A stretch of 64,000 nucleotides of DNA from an uncultured Porphyromonadaceae bacterium (GCA_947178215.1 CAMWXJ010000013.1:24906-88905), one strand, 5' to 3'. Shown: positions 44,336 to 54,567, counted from the stretch's first letter. Notes: a model not told the origin generated them from the sequence alone. Numbers and translations: made by a program.

Positions 44336-45187
44336 TCAGCGGGGCACATCGGTAATGATGCGGCAGCCTGCGGGCGACTTGGCGTAACCGTCGACAATTA
44401 CCTCACCTATGCTGCGGGCGCGTATCATGCCAGAGCTCGGATTCTTGACGCTGGTTATAGGTGAGAGAACTGTGGCGCGTACATCGCTATACTCGAATGC
44501 GAGGTCGGCGTCGGCGTCGAAAGTGCAGTCTTCAAGCACCAGCCCGCGGCAGTAGCAGAGCGGCTGAGTGCCGGAGATGTGGCAACGCACGAGATGAAGA
44601 TTCACGGAGTGCCACCCGAGATATTGGCCGCTTATGCGCGAGTCGTAAACCGTGACGTTTTCCGACTCCCAGAAAGCATCCCTGGTGCGGAGGTCGGCGT
44701 GACGTATCTCTATGTCGCGGGCATACTGGAACATATACTTGCAGTCGCTCTTAAAGTAGTCGAGCTTCACGCCACGCGAGAGCATGAACGGGTACATGCC
44801 GCCATTGACCTCGAGATGCTCGGCCTTGACGTCGACACAGCGCCAGAACGCCTCTTCGGCGTTGTTCATCGTGACATTTTTGAGGTCGAGATGACTCATG
44901 TCACGAAACATCTTTGGCGACTCCGTCACAGTGTCACGCATAATAAGATTGCTCGAATACCACAGACCGGCACGTGCCTCGGGGGCAAAGCGACAGTGGT
45001 CTATGTAGAGCCGGTTGACATGCCAGAACGGGTACAGACCTATAAAGGTGCAGTCGATAGCGTCTATGTTAGTGCACTCTTTGAGGGCGCTTTCGCCGTC
45101 AGTGACAGTGACGCGTTGGAGCCTGAGTCCGCGGCTGCCGAAAAAGGGGCGTTCGCCGCCTGTTGACAAATCCTTGATTGTTTCCAT
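44336..45187 (-). CDS. DUF3737 family protein (beta-helix-like)
   Basis: A 283-residue protein built of repeated short strands with alternating polar and hydrophobic residues (for example DCTFIGLYPFWHVNRLYIDHCRF), typical of a right-handed beta-helix. I recognise it as DUF3737; function unknown. ATG 45187 fits the family start (METIKDLSTGGERPFFGS); the frame is open to 45448 but the extension would overlap the symporter gene. It follows that gene by 71 bases on the same strand. No signal peptide, so probably cytoplasmic. Confidence 0.8.
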   Translation of the reverse strand: METIKDLSTGGERPFFGSRGLRLQRVTVTDGESALKECTNIDAIDCTFIGLYPFWHVNRLYIDHCRFAPEARAGLWYSSNLIMRDTVTESPKMFRDMSHLDLKNVTMNNAEEAFWRCVDVKAEHLEVNGGMYPFMLSRGVKLDYFKSDCKYMFQYARDIEIRHADLRTRDAFWESENVTVYDSRISGQYLGWHSVNLHLVRCHISGTQPLCYCRGLVLEDCTFDADADLAFEYSDVRATVLSPITSVKNPSSGMIRARSIGEVIVDGYAKSPAGCRIITDVPR

Positions 45188-45258
45188 AATGTGTGTATTG
45201 ATATTTAGAAATCCCATGTAGTCGAAACGTACTATTGTGAGCCGTAGGGCGTCAGAGG

Positions 45259-46659
45259 TCAGAGCGGCCAGCAGTCGGTCATGCGCGCTATACGCGGAAT
45301 GGTCGAGCGCCGGTAGACTGGGTCGATTCCCTGCCGGCGCTGGACCGCATAATCGGCAAGGCATGCAAGGGCATACCTGCCGAGAACCAGAATAGCCGCG
45401 ACATTGCATAGTGTCATGAGCGCCATGGTAACGTCGGCGAGCGCCCATACAAGGTCGAGCGACACGAGCGCGCCCACCATTACCATTGCTGTCGAAGCTA
45501 TCTTCAACAGGGTCACGGGCCAGTGTCGGCTCGTTATGAATTGTATATTAGCCTCGCCGTAATAGTAATTGGCGATGATGCTTGAAAACGCGAAAAAGAA
45601 TATGGCTATTGCCACGAAAAGCGAGCCGAGCTCCGAACCTATCTCGCTATCGAGTGCTCTCTGCGTCAGGGCTATACCTGTGGAACCGTCGGCAAACACA
45701 CCGCTGCAAAGAATGATGAACGCCGTGCAGGTGCAGATGAGAAGCGTGTCGACAAACACGCCGAATGTCTGGAGCAGGCCCTGCTTGACGGGATGCGACA
45801 CTGCGGCCGTGGCAGCGGCGTTGGGGGTGGAGCCCTCACCCGCCTCGTTGGAGAAGAGGCCGCGCTTGACACCCATCATCACCGCCATGCCTACGCCGCC
45901 GCCCATTACGCTTTCAAAGCCGAAAGCGTTTTCCACTATCATAGCGATGACGGCGGGAAAATGATGTAGGTTAAGAATGACTATCACGACAGCCAGTATG
46001 ACATACAGTATTGCCATGACCGGCACCACTATCTCGCTCACTCTCGATATGGTGCGTATGCCGCCCCATATGCAGGCGACCGTGAGCACGGAAAGCACTA
46101 TGCCGGTAATCAGCGGTGAGATTCCATAAGGCTCCACCGCGATAGCAATAGTGTTGCTCTGTACGGAGTTAAACGCGAGCGAGAACGTGATGATGATAAG
46201 CACGGCAAAGGTCACAGCCCATGCGCGGCTTCCTATCCCCTTGAAGATATAGTAGGCAGGGCCGCCTCGGAACGAGTGGCTGCCCTTGACCTTGAAGAGC
46301 TGTGCGAGGGTCGACTCGACAAAGGCGTTTGCGCTACCGAGCAGCGCTATCACCCACATCCAGAACACAGAGCCCGGGCCGCCGAGAGCTATCGCCGTAG
46401 CCACACCGGCCAGATTGCCGGTGCCCACGCGCGAGGCCACCGACACGGCAAAAGCCTGAAAAGAGCTCACACGCGAGTGATGCGTGCTGTCGCCATCATG
46501 ACGCTCTCCCGACCGCGCAAGCAGACGCCACATCTCTCCGAAATAGCGAAACTGCACGCCACGGGTGGCTATTGTGAACCACACCGCTGCGCCGATCAGC
46601 AGGGCTATCATTATGTAAGTCCACAGGAAGTCGTTGATATTATTTATGATGTCGAGCAT
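45259..46659 (-). CDS. Sodium:amino acid symporter, AGCS family (copy 2)
   Basis: A 466-residue membrane protein. Signature TGNLAGVATAIALGGPGSVFWMW, GPAYYIFKGIG and GLFSNEAGEGSTPNAAATA are typical of alanine/glycine:Na+ symporters. ATG 46659 places the first helix correctly; the longer frame to 46755 overlaps tamB. It lies 14 bases after the tamB stop, an odd pairing, and is followed by the DUF3737 gene. Confidence 0.92.
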   Translation of the reverse strand: MLDIINNINDFLWTYIMIALLIGAAVWFTIATRGVQFRYFGEMWRLLARSGERHDGDSTHHSRVSSFQAFAVSVASRVGTGNLAGVATAIALGGPGSVFWMWVIALLGSANAFVESTLAQLFKVKGSHSFRGGPAYYIFKGIGSRAWAVTFAVLIIITFSLAFNSVQSNTIAIAVEPYGISPLITGIVLSVLTVACIWGGIRTISRVSEIVVPVMAILYVILAVVIVILNLHHFPAVIAMIVENAFGFESVMGGGVGMAVMMGVKRGLFSNEAGEGSTPNAAATAAVSHPVKQGLLQTFGVFVDTLLICTCTAFIILCSGVFADGSTGIALTQRALDSEIGSELGSLFVAIAIFFFAFSSIIANYYYGEANIQFITSRHWPVTLLKIASTAMVMVGALVSLDLVWALADVTMALMTLCNVAAILVLGRYALACLADYAVQRRQGIDPVYRRSTIPRIARMTDCWPL

Positions 46660-46673
46660 ATTGCAGCTGGGTA

Positions 46674-49600
46674 TTATTCCTTGGTGATGGCTGTCGGGGC
46701 CTCGTTGGTGGAAGTGGTGTCGGAGGGTACCTCGGCCTGCTTCGGCTGACGCCAACGCCTCAGGAAGCTGAGAAAATCGTCAAAGTCGCGCCGGAACACG
46801 ATTCCGACACCCTGTGTAGTAAGCGCGTTTTTGACATAAAAGTTCTGATCATTGTAACGATTATAGGCTTTGAGCCTGAGCGAGCCGCTGCGATTGAGCA
46901 GATATTCGAGGTCGAAGTCGCCGATAAACGTATTGTTGTTCAGACTCTTGTCGCGATAACCAAAGTTGCCGTTAAACAGCAGTCGGTTGTTGAGTAACGA
47001 CGACGACAGCGCAAGGTCAAACTCCACGTCGGAGAAATCGCCGCGGTCGGAACGTATGTTGGGCGCAATGGTCCAGTTTTCGGCGAGCGAGCCGAGCATA
47101 TTGCTTATCTGCGATGACAGCGTGGACGAGGCAACCGAGAATAGCTCATTGCCCTTTGTGGCAGTCATGTACTCGGGCGTATAGAAGCGGTTGAGCGCGA
47201 GCAGATAGAGCATCTGGCGGGCACGCATGTCGTCGGTCGACACAATCGAGTTTACTTTGCGCTTGATGTCGTCTTTCAGTGTAGGGAAGTCAAAGTCATA
47301 GCTGATGTCAGGGGCGCGCATGTCGCCCGTCACATTGATGAGGGCATCGACGGGCACGCTCGTGCGCGTCAACTCCGGATTTTCGAGAAACGACTCGTCG
47401 AGGTCGGAGAGGTTGGCGGTGAGGCGGTAAGCGGCAACGATGTCGAGCTGAGCGGCATACGGGTCACCGTTGAAGCGTATGGTGCTTCCCTGGTTGATGC
47501 GGAAGTCCTTGCGGATTATATCCTGGAAAGTGAAGTTGTAGGTGCCGTTGTCGAGAGTGTAGTCGCCACGCAGTCCGAGGTCCTCCGATGCACTGTTGTA
47601 GGTCATGGTCATGTCACCGTTGCCGCGCGCGCGGATAGCGTCGCCTCCCACCGGGTCCATGACCACGGTGAGCAGGGCATCGGGGGTGACGCTGACAGAG
47701 ATAGACATGTCGTAGATACTGGCGCTCTCCTCCTCGGTTTTCTTGGCGAGAGTGTTGCGCATCTCCACAACTTCAGCGGGGATGCCGTCGATTACGGCAG
47801 CTGCTGCCGCGGCCTCCTTTCCGTCCTTGTCGTTGCGGTCGCGGAATGTGATGAACTGATAGTCGTAGGCCTCCTCAGCGTCCGACAGCACGAAGGTAAA
47901 TGTCGAGTTGGGTGCCGTAGCCATGTTTACGCCAATGTCTATATGCCCGGGCACACCCGTTATAGTAGCTGAACCGTCGCCGTATATTGTGCCGTACCAC
48001 CGCTGGTCGGTCGTCTCGGGAAGGTCGTAGACAAGCAGGTCGTCGGCGCGGGTGATTTTGAACTGGAAACGCGGCAGGTGAAAGTTGGTGTGGCGCAGAT
48101 AGCCGTCGAGCCGCGCCTGATGACCGTCGCGGTCACGAAGCGTAATGTTGTTGAGATCAATAAAGCCTGGGGTGAGATGCACCGAGTCGGTAGCCCAGTA
48201 GGTGGTGCCGGTAAAGTCGAGTTTGAGCGAAAGGTCCTCGACAAATATATCGCCGCTCATGTTGACGTCGTGGAACGTGCCAAACAGGTGGGCGTTGCCT
48301 GAGGCGTAGCCATTGACGGCCGAGGCAAAAGCGCTCATGAACGGCTTCATGAAGCCTACCTCGATGCGGTCGGCTGTGAAGTCGAGGTCGATATATCCTT
48401 CCGAAGTGGGTTTGATATAGCCTGTTATGTATGAGTTGAGACCGTTTGGCTGGTCAACTTTGGCGTCGATGTTGACGGCCGGGACCGACGGGTCGTATGA
48501 CGCTTTGATGTGTGTGTCGCCCATAAGGGAGAAATTGTATTTCAGCCCCTTGATGAACAGGTCGGGGGTGTAGGCCACAAGATTTGGCCCCAGCAGTCCC
48601 GACGCATAGAGCTCTCCCGTAGCCACGCCGCCAAACATAGCGTTGGGGATGTTGAGCGTCTCGAACACATAGTCGAGGTCGACATCAGCGAGCGAAATTG
48701 TGAGTATGTCGCTGTCGGAATCGGTTATCGTGCCGTCGATTTCCACATACTGGCCGGTACGTCCCACACTGAATCCGTCAACGTCAATTATGCCTTTGCG
48801 CAGCGATATGTGGGCGGGACTTGCAGTCCACACCGAGTCGTTGAACGTGAGACGGCTCGGCAGAATATCCACGTCGGCCATAATGCGTCCCGGCGCATCG
48901 GGGTCGTTGCGCGGCACTACGTCAAAGGCCATGGTACCCGAAAAATCGCGCGCCGCGTCGACATCCCACGTCATCACGGTCGATACGCGCCGATCGGGGT
49001 TTACGCTGTCGGCCGGCAATTCGGAATTGACGCGGAGGTCCATCATGCCGTTTTTGCTCGGCATACGGGTAGAGGCTGCGAGCGAGGCCGACGAACCGTC
49101 GGCGGCAATATAGAGCGATGTGGCGTCAATCTCTTTGTTGCCCTGCCACAGATACGGCGCGTCGACATGCAGGGTTGCGCGTCGCTCGGCCGACGAGAGC
49201 GAGGCGGTTATATCCACCGGATAACGCACCTGCACAGGAAGCTTTACTACCTCCTCTACCGGTGCGGAGGTGAGTATTTTGGCTTGCAGACGCAGGTCGT
49301 TGCGGCTTACGTGACCAGTCATAGCGTAGGGCATAATCATGTCGGCCATGCCGGGGAACAGTGAGCCGGCAAGTCCGCGGATGTCGGCCATGAGCGCGCC
49401 CGGGTCGAGCGATCCTTTGAGCGAAGCCGTGAGGATGTCGGACTTGATGTCGACCGAAGGTTCGCCTACGGAATCGGACGGAATGCAGGAAGTTATCTCG
49501 ACGCTTTTCAGCGAGAGTCCCTTGGCGTCGGAATGAGGATTTGACAGTAATATGTCGTGAATCTCGACCTGACCGGTAGCGGGAAGCGGCGCGCCGGCCG

Positions 49601-51332
49601 GCTGCAACGCGGCATTACCGGTGGCGGTGAACGACAGATGCTCGCCTCCTTTAAGCGACAGGTCAAGGTCGTCGAGCGTGAGGTCGAAAGATACCGACTT
49701 TTTTTCGATGTCGCCCCGGAGTTCGGCTGTTAGCGCGAATCCGTCGTTAAGACTCTCGAATGTGGCGTCGAAGAGGCCGTGGTCGCTCGTAATATCCGCC
49801 ACAATGTCGGTCATGAGGGCCGGCGAGCCGTCGCGCCGTTTAAGCTCTATTGACGCTATCGAGGCCGACAGCGTACCATCGGGCACGCTGTGGCCGGGGA
49901 TAAACACCGCCCTCCCCTCCACCGATGCGGTGACCGCGCCGGGGAGCTTGGCGGCGATGCCGGAGCGTCGGCCTATCGCACTCTCCACGGCATCAACGAT
50001 GGCCGCCACGGCAAGATTGTCGACGTCGGCATTACCTTCCAGACGGCTGATGGCGTGCTGAGGAGTAAACTCGTACTCGACACCTATCGAGGCGTTTCCC
50101 GCACGTCGGCTCTCGAAGTTGATACTCGCGCCGCCGGAGCGGAGCGAGCCACTGCCCTCGATAGTTGCCGTGAGCGGCAACACGGCGGTAGCGACAGTGT
50201 CGCGGCATATGGGCGCAAACGGCATGAGCGCCGAGGCGGCGGGATTGACTGCAAGTTCCAGCATGGGGACGCTGAACGATGCAGCGGCTATGGAGTCGAG
50301 GCCGGAGGCATGGAGGCCTTGAGGTGCGCTGAGCGTCACGGCGCCGCCGGCCACGGCGAGCCGGAAGTCGCTCAGATTGATGTCGCTTCGTGTAACGTCG
50401 GCGTGCAGGCATACGTCAATACGTTCGTCAAGAAGATTGGCGAGCGGCTTGCGCACGTGTTCCGGCATCAACGGCGCCAAGTCGCAGAGCGCGACATGGC
50501 TGCCCCCAAGCAGTTCGACCGTGGCGGGCTCTTCGCCCGACATCACAAGGTCAATCGGCCCGAACATGAGCTGCGTACCGGGCATGGCCAGCGACACGTC
50601 GCGGAGCATCACGGAAGCTATGCGTCCCGACGGAGCGTCCTCTTTATGCAACATAGCGCGGGCGGTCAAATCGGTTATCTGCATCCCCGACCGACGCTCG
50701 GTAACTCCCATGCGGCTCAAATCCACGCCTATGGCACGGCTGTCGCGCATAAGGTCCACTCTGGCATCGGCGCGCAGATCTACAAGCGATATATGGCTTG
50801 CGTCAAACTCGCCGAGCGGCCCTACCGGAGCGGCGAGAACGTCGTAACTCACACGCGAGCTGCGAAGCACTATGACGTTGAAACGCAAATCAGGCACACC
50901 GCCGTCGCCGCCGGGCTTACTCAGCCGCGCAACGATTGGGTCGATGTTGAGCGGTGCGCCCGCACTGTCGCGTTTCAGACGGAGGTCAAGGCCGAGAGCC
51001 TCGACTGAATTAAACACCACTCGATGCCTGAAAAGCAGGTCAATCAGGCCGAAATTGGCACCTATGCGTCGCGCCAGGGCTATGGTGTCGCCCGCCGAGT
51101 CGGTGACCGAAACATTGCGCAGCACGGCGCGGTTGAACGGACTGACCGAAAGGCTCCCTATCTCGACATTGGCGCCGAGCATGCGGCTAAGCTCGCCTGA
51201 TACACGCCGCCCGGCATATTCGTGGACCGGCGACAGCGAGAGTCCCACATAAAGCACGGCAGGCACCGCCACGACAAGCAGCAGTGCCAACACGATGATG
51301 AGTCTGAGACTCTTGTATATACGCCTAATCAC
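46674..51332 (-). CDS. tamB: TamB-type translocation/assembly (AsmA-like) protein
   Basis: A 1552-residue protein with a GTG start, one N-terminal membrane helix (LIIVLALLLVVAVPAVLYVG) and a very long all-beta body, ending in the TamB (DUF490) domain: NVTGDMRAPDISYDFDFP, RQMLYLLALNRFYTPE, and VGIVFRRDFDDF near the C-terminus. Such proteins form a beta-groove that spans the periplasm and is linked to phospholipid transport or outer membrane protein assembly. The usual BamA-like partner is not adjacent. Upstream neighbour is a small lipoprotein gene (20-base gap). Confidence 0.92.
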   Translation of the reverse strand: MIRRIYKSLRLIIVLALLLVVAVPAVLYVGLSLSPVHEYAGRRVSGELSRMLGANVEIGSLSVSPFNRAVLRNVSVTDSAGDTIALARRIGANFGLIDLLFRHRVVFNSVEALGLDLRLKRDSAGAPLNIDPIVARLSKPGGDGGVPDLRFNVIVLRSSRVSYDVLAAPVGPLGEFDASHISLVDLRADARVDLMRDSRAIGVDLSRMGVTERRSGMQITDLTARAMLHKEDAPSGRIASVMLRDVSLAMPGTQLMFGPIDLVMSGEEPATVELLGGSHVALCDLAPLMPEHVRKPLANLLDERIDVCLHADVTRSDINLSDFRLAVAGGAVTLSAPQGLHASGLDSIAAASFSVPMLELAVNPAASALMPFAPICRDTVATAVLPLTATIEGSGSLRSGGASINFESRRAGNASIGVEYEFTPQHAISRLEGNADVDNLAVAAIVDAVESAIGRRSGIAAKLPGAVTASVEGRAVFIPGHSVPDGTLSASIASIELKRRDGSPALMTDIVADITSDHGLFDATFESLNDGFALTAELRGDIEKKSVSFDLTLDDLDLSLKGGEHLSFTATGNAALQPAGAPLPATGQVEIHDILLSNPHSDAKGLSLKSVEITSCIPSDSVGEPSVDIKSDILTASLKGSLDPGALMADIRGLAGSLFPGMADMIMPYAMTGHVSRNDLRLQAKILTSAPVEEVVKLPVQVRYPVDITASLSSAERRATLHVDAPYLWQGNKEIDATSLYIAADGSSASLAASTRMPSKNGMMDLRVNSELPADSVNPDRRVSTVMTWDVDAARDFSGTMAFDVVPRNDPDAPGRIMADVDILPSRLTFNDSVWTASPAHISLRKGIIDVDGFSVGRTGQYVEIDGTITDSDSDILTISLADVDLDYVFETLNIPNAMFGGVATGELYASGLLGPNLVAYTPDLFIKGLKYNFSLMGDTHIKASYDPSVPAVNIDAKVDQPNGLNSYITGYIKPTSEGYIDLDFTADRIEVGFMKPFMSAFASAVNGYASGNAHLFGTFHDVNMSGDIFVEDLSLKLDFTGTTYWATDSVHLTPGFIDLNNITLRDRDGHQARLDGYLRHTNFHLPRFQFKITRADDLLVYDLPETTDQRWYGTIYGDGSATITGVPGHIDIGVNMATAPNSTFTFVLSDAEEAYDYQFITFRDRNDKDGKEAAAAAAVIDGIPAEVVEMRNTLAKKTEEESASIYDMSISVSVTPDALLTVVMDPVGGDAIRARGNGDMTMTYNSASEDLGLRGDYTLDNGTYNFTFQDIIRKDFRINQGSTIRFNGDPYAAQLDIVAAYRLTANLSDLDESFLENPELTRTSVPVDALINVTGDMRAPDISYDFDFPTLKDDIKRKVNSIVSTDDMRARQMLYLLALNRFYTPEYMTATKGNELFSVASSTLSSQISNMLGSLAENWTIAPNIRSDRGDFSDVEFDLALSSSLLNNRLLFNGNFGYRDKSLNNNTFIGDFDLEYLLNRSGSLRLKAYNRYNDQNFYVKNALTTQGVGIVFRRDFDDFLSFLRRWRQPKQAEVPSDTTSTNEAPTAITKE

Positions 51333-51352
51333 GCTTGAATATCAACCAGATG

Positions 51353-52189
51353 TTACTGCTCGGGCATGGTGCGCGCCTGCTGACTGCGCGCGAGCATGAG
51401 GGTGCGTTCGAGCTTCTCCTTGCGAAGAGCAAGCAGACTGACACGCGAATATACCTGCGAGGCGGCATAGAGTTGAGCCAGAGCGGCAGCCTGGGCGGCC
51501 GGAAGCTTTATGGAACGCTGCTGACGCTCACCGTTGAATGTGAGAGTGAGCTCGCGGTCGGCGTTGACGAATGCGAAATTGCCTATGGTGTCGCTCTCGG
51601 CCGGCAGGAAAGTTATCAGCTCGGCCGACATGGAGCGGTCGTTGCGCTCGCCGTCACATGCCACACGCGGTGTTGACACCTCGCCGACGCCCTGAGCCGA
51701 CAGAGTGATGCCGGTGGAAAGGGTGCCCTTGCGCGCCGATGAAATGATATAGAACGAGCCCTGCGGACTCATGCGGGCATAGAGCCCCTCAGCCGACGAT
51801 GGTACGGCGTCGGACATCGACGCGGCCACATAATATCCGTCAATGCCGTCGGCACTTTTTTTGAGCTTAACCAGGTCTTTCATGCTCTCCATTAGCACCT
51901 GGGCCTGCACGAGCATGCTGTCGGTCACTTCAAGGTCGCGGAGCGTGCTAAGTTCTATCGCCTTGGGGCGAAGCGGCATGGCGGCACGGCGCGTTTCGAC
52001 CTGCGCCGGATAGGCATGATCAATAGAATCGAGGAGCAGGAGCGCGCCTGCGGGATCGGAGGCTTCGATTGCCGCAATGGCTTGCTCGCGGAGAGCTTCG
52101 GCGGCTTTCTTGTCGCCGTTGCACGATGTGAGGGCCATGCCTGCTGCTATGGCCGGTATGATGATTGCTTTAATTGCTGCGCTTGACAT
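51353..52189 (-). CDS. Lipoprotein of unknown function
   Basis: A 278-residue protein when started at ATG 52189; GTG 52198 is an alternative. Lipobox ALTSC follows a short hydrophobic signal. Residues 30-70 form a helical, TPR-like segment (EQAIAAIEASDPAGALLLLDSID), residues 90-115 look like a coiled coil, the middle is beta-rich, and the last 45 residues are again helical. No family recognised with confidence. Its start overlaps the rel stop by about 20 bases, and tamB follows in 20 bases, so it may work with TamB at the envelope. Confidence 0.7.
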   Translation of the reverse strand: MSSAAIKAIIIPAIAAGMALTSCNGDKKAAEALREQAIAAIEASDPAGALLLLDSIDHAYPAQVETRRAAMPLRPKAIELSTLRDLEVTDSMLVQAQVLMESMKDLVKLKKSADGIDGYYVAASMSDAVPSSAEGLYARMSPQGSFYIISSARKGTLSTGITLSAQGVGEVSTPRVACDGERNDRSMSAELITFLPAESDTIGNFAFVNADRELTLTFNGERQQRSIKLPAAQAAALAQLYAASQVYSRVSLLALRKEKLERTLMLARSQQARTMPEQ

Positions 52190-54386
52190 CTTTGACACCT
52201 TTTACGGTCTTGATTTTACGAATAATATTGTTGAGGGCCTCGGTAGTGGGCACACCCACCACCAGATAGCCGTTGAAGAGGCCGGCGTGAGAGTCGATTG
52301 AAATGTTGCGGAGCGACGAGCCCGCCTCTTTGTTGATGAGCGACGTGATATTTGTCACGATGCCTATGTCGTCGTGACCCACCACACGGATTGTGGCGGC
52401 GAACTGCTGGCCTACCTTGCCCGACCAACGGGTCTGAATCATGCGGTAGGGATAGCGCTCGCGGATATTGGCTGCATTAGGGCAGTCGGTGCGGTGAATC
52501 TTAATCACGCCCTCCGACGATATGAAACCGAACACGGAATCGCCGTAGATAGGGTTGCAACACCGTGCCAGACGATAATTGACACCCTTGATGTTGTCGC
52601 CGATTACGAGTATGTCATCGTTGCCGGCGGCCTGCTCGTCTGCGGGGGTCTGTAGCGTGAACGTGTTGGCCGAGCGGATCACTTCCTCTTCGTCGGCGGC
52701 CACTTTCAGGGCTTCGTACTCGGCTATCACGCGGTCGGGGCCTATCTGCTCGTCACCGATAGCCACATAGAAATCTGTCGCTGTCTTGTAGCCGAGTTTC
52801 TTGATGATGCGCGTCAAGGTTCCGTCATCAATTTCTGCCTTGCGGTTTTTCAAGCGACGTTGGAGCATCTCGCGGCCGAGGTCGGCGACACGGTTGGCCC
52901 GCTCGTTGACGCTCTGGCGTATCTTGTTGCGGGCTTTTGTAGTCACCACAAACGAAAGCCAGTCGAGCTTGGGCTGCTGCTGAGCCGAGGTCATAATCTC
53001 TACGGTGTCGCCGCTGCGTAGCTTGCTGTTGAGCTTCCGGGTACGCCCGTTGACCTTGGCACCAGTGCAGGTGCAGCCGAGGTGTGAGTGTATGTAGAAA
53101 GCAAAGTCGAGCACCGTGGCGCCCAGGGGAAGCCTGAACAGGTCGCCGCGCGGGGTAAACACGAACACCTCTTTGCTGTACATGTCGAGGCTCATGTTCT
53201 TCATCAGTTCTGTGGGTCCGCTGTCGGCGGTCTCCAGAATCTCGCGCACATGGTTCATCCAGGTGTCAAGACCGTTCTCACTCTTGATGCCTTTGTATTT
53301 CCAGTGGGCGGCGATACCCTTCTCGGCTATCTCGTCCATACGTCGGGTGCGGATCTGCACCTCGACCCACTTGTTGTCGGGACCCTTGACGGTGATGTGC
53401 AGACTCTCATAGCCGTTGCTCTTGGGTATGCTGAGCCAGTCTTTGAGGCGTGCGGGATTGGGCTGATACATATCCGTCACCACCGAATAGGCAAGCCAAC
53501 AGTCGGGCTTCTCGCGGCGCTCAGGAGTGTCGATGATGATGCGAATGGCAAACAGGTCGTAGATATGCTCTACGTCATTGTGCTGCTTCTGCATCTTGTT
53601 CCAGATAGAATAAATCGACTTCGTGCGCCCCTTGATCTCGAAGTTGAGCCCCTCCTTTTCGAGGGCCTCCTTGACGGGACGGATGAAATTGTCGATATAT
53701 GCGTCACGGTTGGCCTTGGTCTCGTTGAGCTTGCGGGCGATGCGTGTGTACATGTCGCGGTTGGTGTATTTGAGCGACATGTCTTCGAGCTCGCTCTTGA
53801 TGGCGTAGAGGCCGAGCCGGTGTGCCAGAGGCGCGTAGAGATACGCGGCCTCGCAGGCCACGAGGCGCACCGCCTCGTCGTCGGGATGGTGGTTGATGGC
53901 GCGCATGAGTATCAGGCGCTCCACTATCATTATGATGATTACGCGAATATCTTCGGCAAAAGTGAGGAGCAGACGGCGGAAATTGTCGGTGTCGGTGGCT
54001 GCGGCATGGTGGCCGTAGAGCCCCGAGACTTTGAGCAACCCTCTTGACAGACGCGCCACATCGTCGCCCCACTCATTCTCTATGGTGTCGAGAGCGATTA
54101 GTCCGACCTTGCATGGCTCGGCAAGAAGTACGGCCACCGTCATGGAGCGGTCAGGACTGATACCCTCGCACACCGAACGGGCCGTGAGAAGAGTATGCAC
54201 AATCGGGTCAATCCCCTTGAAATGAAGCGGATTTGCCTCGCGTATGGCAGCGGCGCACTCGCCCAGCGTCTTGCGCAGACGCGGAGCATCATCGGGATGA
54301 GCCACCGACGATGTGAGCCTCAGCAAGTCGCGGTATAGTCCGGAAACCGATGTAGTCGCGGTATTTGAAACTGTATATTGGCGCAT
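52170..54386 (-). CDS. rel: RelA/SpoT-family (p)ppGpp synthetase with degenerate hydrolase domain
   Basis: A 738-residue alarmone enzyme. Domain order: HD-like region (about 30-190), synthetase (about 230-350; YSIWNKMQKQHNDVEHIYDL, RLKDWLSIPKSNGYESLH, GIAAHWKYK), TGS (about 405-465; VFVFTPRGDLFRLPLGATV), helical middle, and C-terminal ACT (about 655-735). The first His of the hydrolase site is kept (HTLLTA), but the diagnostic His-Asp pair is replaced by an AEP sequence in VLLAEPCK (86-93). It should therefore make but not hydrolyse ppGpp, like RelA. Its promoter lies 8 bases before the ATG. Confidence 0.9.
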   Translation of the reverse strand: MRQYTVSNTATTSVSGLYRDLLRLTSSVAHPDDAPRLRKTLGECAAAIREANPLHFKGIDPIVHTLLTARSVCEGISPDRSMTVAVLLAEPCKVGLIALDTIENEWGDDVARLSRGLLKVSGLYGHHAAATDTDNFRRLLLTFAEDIRVIIIMIVERLILMRAINHHPDDEAVRLVACEAAYLYAPLAHRLGLYAIKSELEDMSLKYTNRDMYTRIARKLNETKANRDAYIDNFIRPVKEALEKEGLNFEIKGRTKSIYSIWNKMQKQHNDVEHIYDLFAIRIIIDTPERREKPDCWLAYSVVTDMYQPNPARLKDWLSIPKSNGYESLHITVKGPDNKWVEVQIRTRRMDEIAEKGIAAHWKYKGIKSENGLDTWMNHVREILETADSGPTELMKNMSLDMYSKEVFVFTPRGDLFRLPLGATVLDFAFYIHSHLGCTCTGAKVNGRTRKLNSKLRSGDTVEIMTSAQQQPKLDWLSFVVTTKARNKIRQSVNERANRVADLGREMLQRRLKNRKAEIDDGTLTRIIKKLGYKTATDFYVAIGDEQIGPDRVIAEYEALKVAADEEEVIRSANTFTLQTPADEQAAGNDDILVIGDNIKGVNYRLARCCNPIYGDSVFGFISSEGVIKIHRTDCPNAANIRERYPYRMIQTRWSGKVGQQFAATIRVVGHDDIGIVTNITSLINKEAGSSLRNISIDSHAGLFNGYLVVGVPTTEALNNIIRKIKTVKGVKDVKRSN

Positions 54387-54394
54387 ATTGCCGA

Positions 54395-54402
54395 CAAAAT
54401 TA
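54395..54402 (-). promoter_or_regulatory. -7 box of rel, giving a very short leader
   Basis: TAATTTTG on the minus strand ends 8 bases before the rel ATG at 54386. No alternative start codon is available near the beginning of the protein. Confidence 0.6.
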
Positions 54403-54482
54403 CCAATTTTTCATTATCTGCGCAAATCCGCTGACTAACAGAATCGGCGACGGGAGCACGCCATTGCATACAAGCCACTTAA

Positions 54483-54520
54483 TCTCGCTATTGACACAGC
54501 TTTACAACAATAGAGCGAGA
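54483..54520. repeat. Imperfect inverted repeat upstream of rel
   Basis: TCTCGCTATTG (54483-54493) is matched by CAATAGAGCGAGA (54508-54520), with a two-base bulge. It lies between rel and the recombinase gene and could be a terminator stem or a recombinase site. Confidence 0.4.
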
Positions 54521-54535
54521 CTATCGCACGGCAGA

Positions 54536-54567
54536 GTTGCCCCGGCGTCGGCCGACGCCGGGGCAAC
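54536..54567. terminator. Perfect 32-base palindrome after the recombinase gene
   Basis: GTTGCCCCGGCGTCGG followed at once by its reverse complement, ending at 54567, 25 bases beyond the recombinase stop. As RNA it folds into a GC-rich hairpin. A T-run is missing on either side, so terminator function is probable rather than certain. Confidence 0.55.

Noticed and set aside
49890..51008. 372-codon plus-strand frame opposite tamB
   Set aside because: TamB covers it completely; the sequence is Arg/His-rich and lacks any domain pattern.
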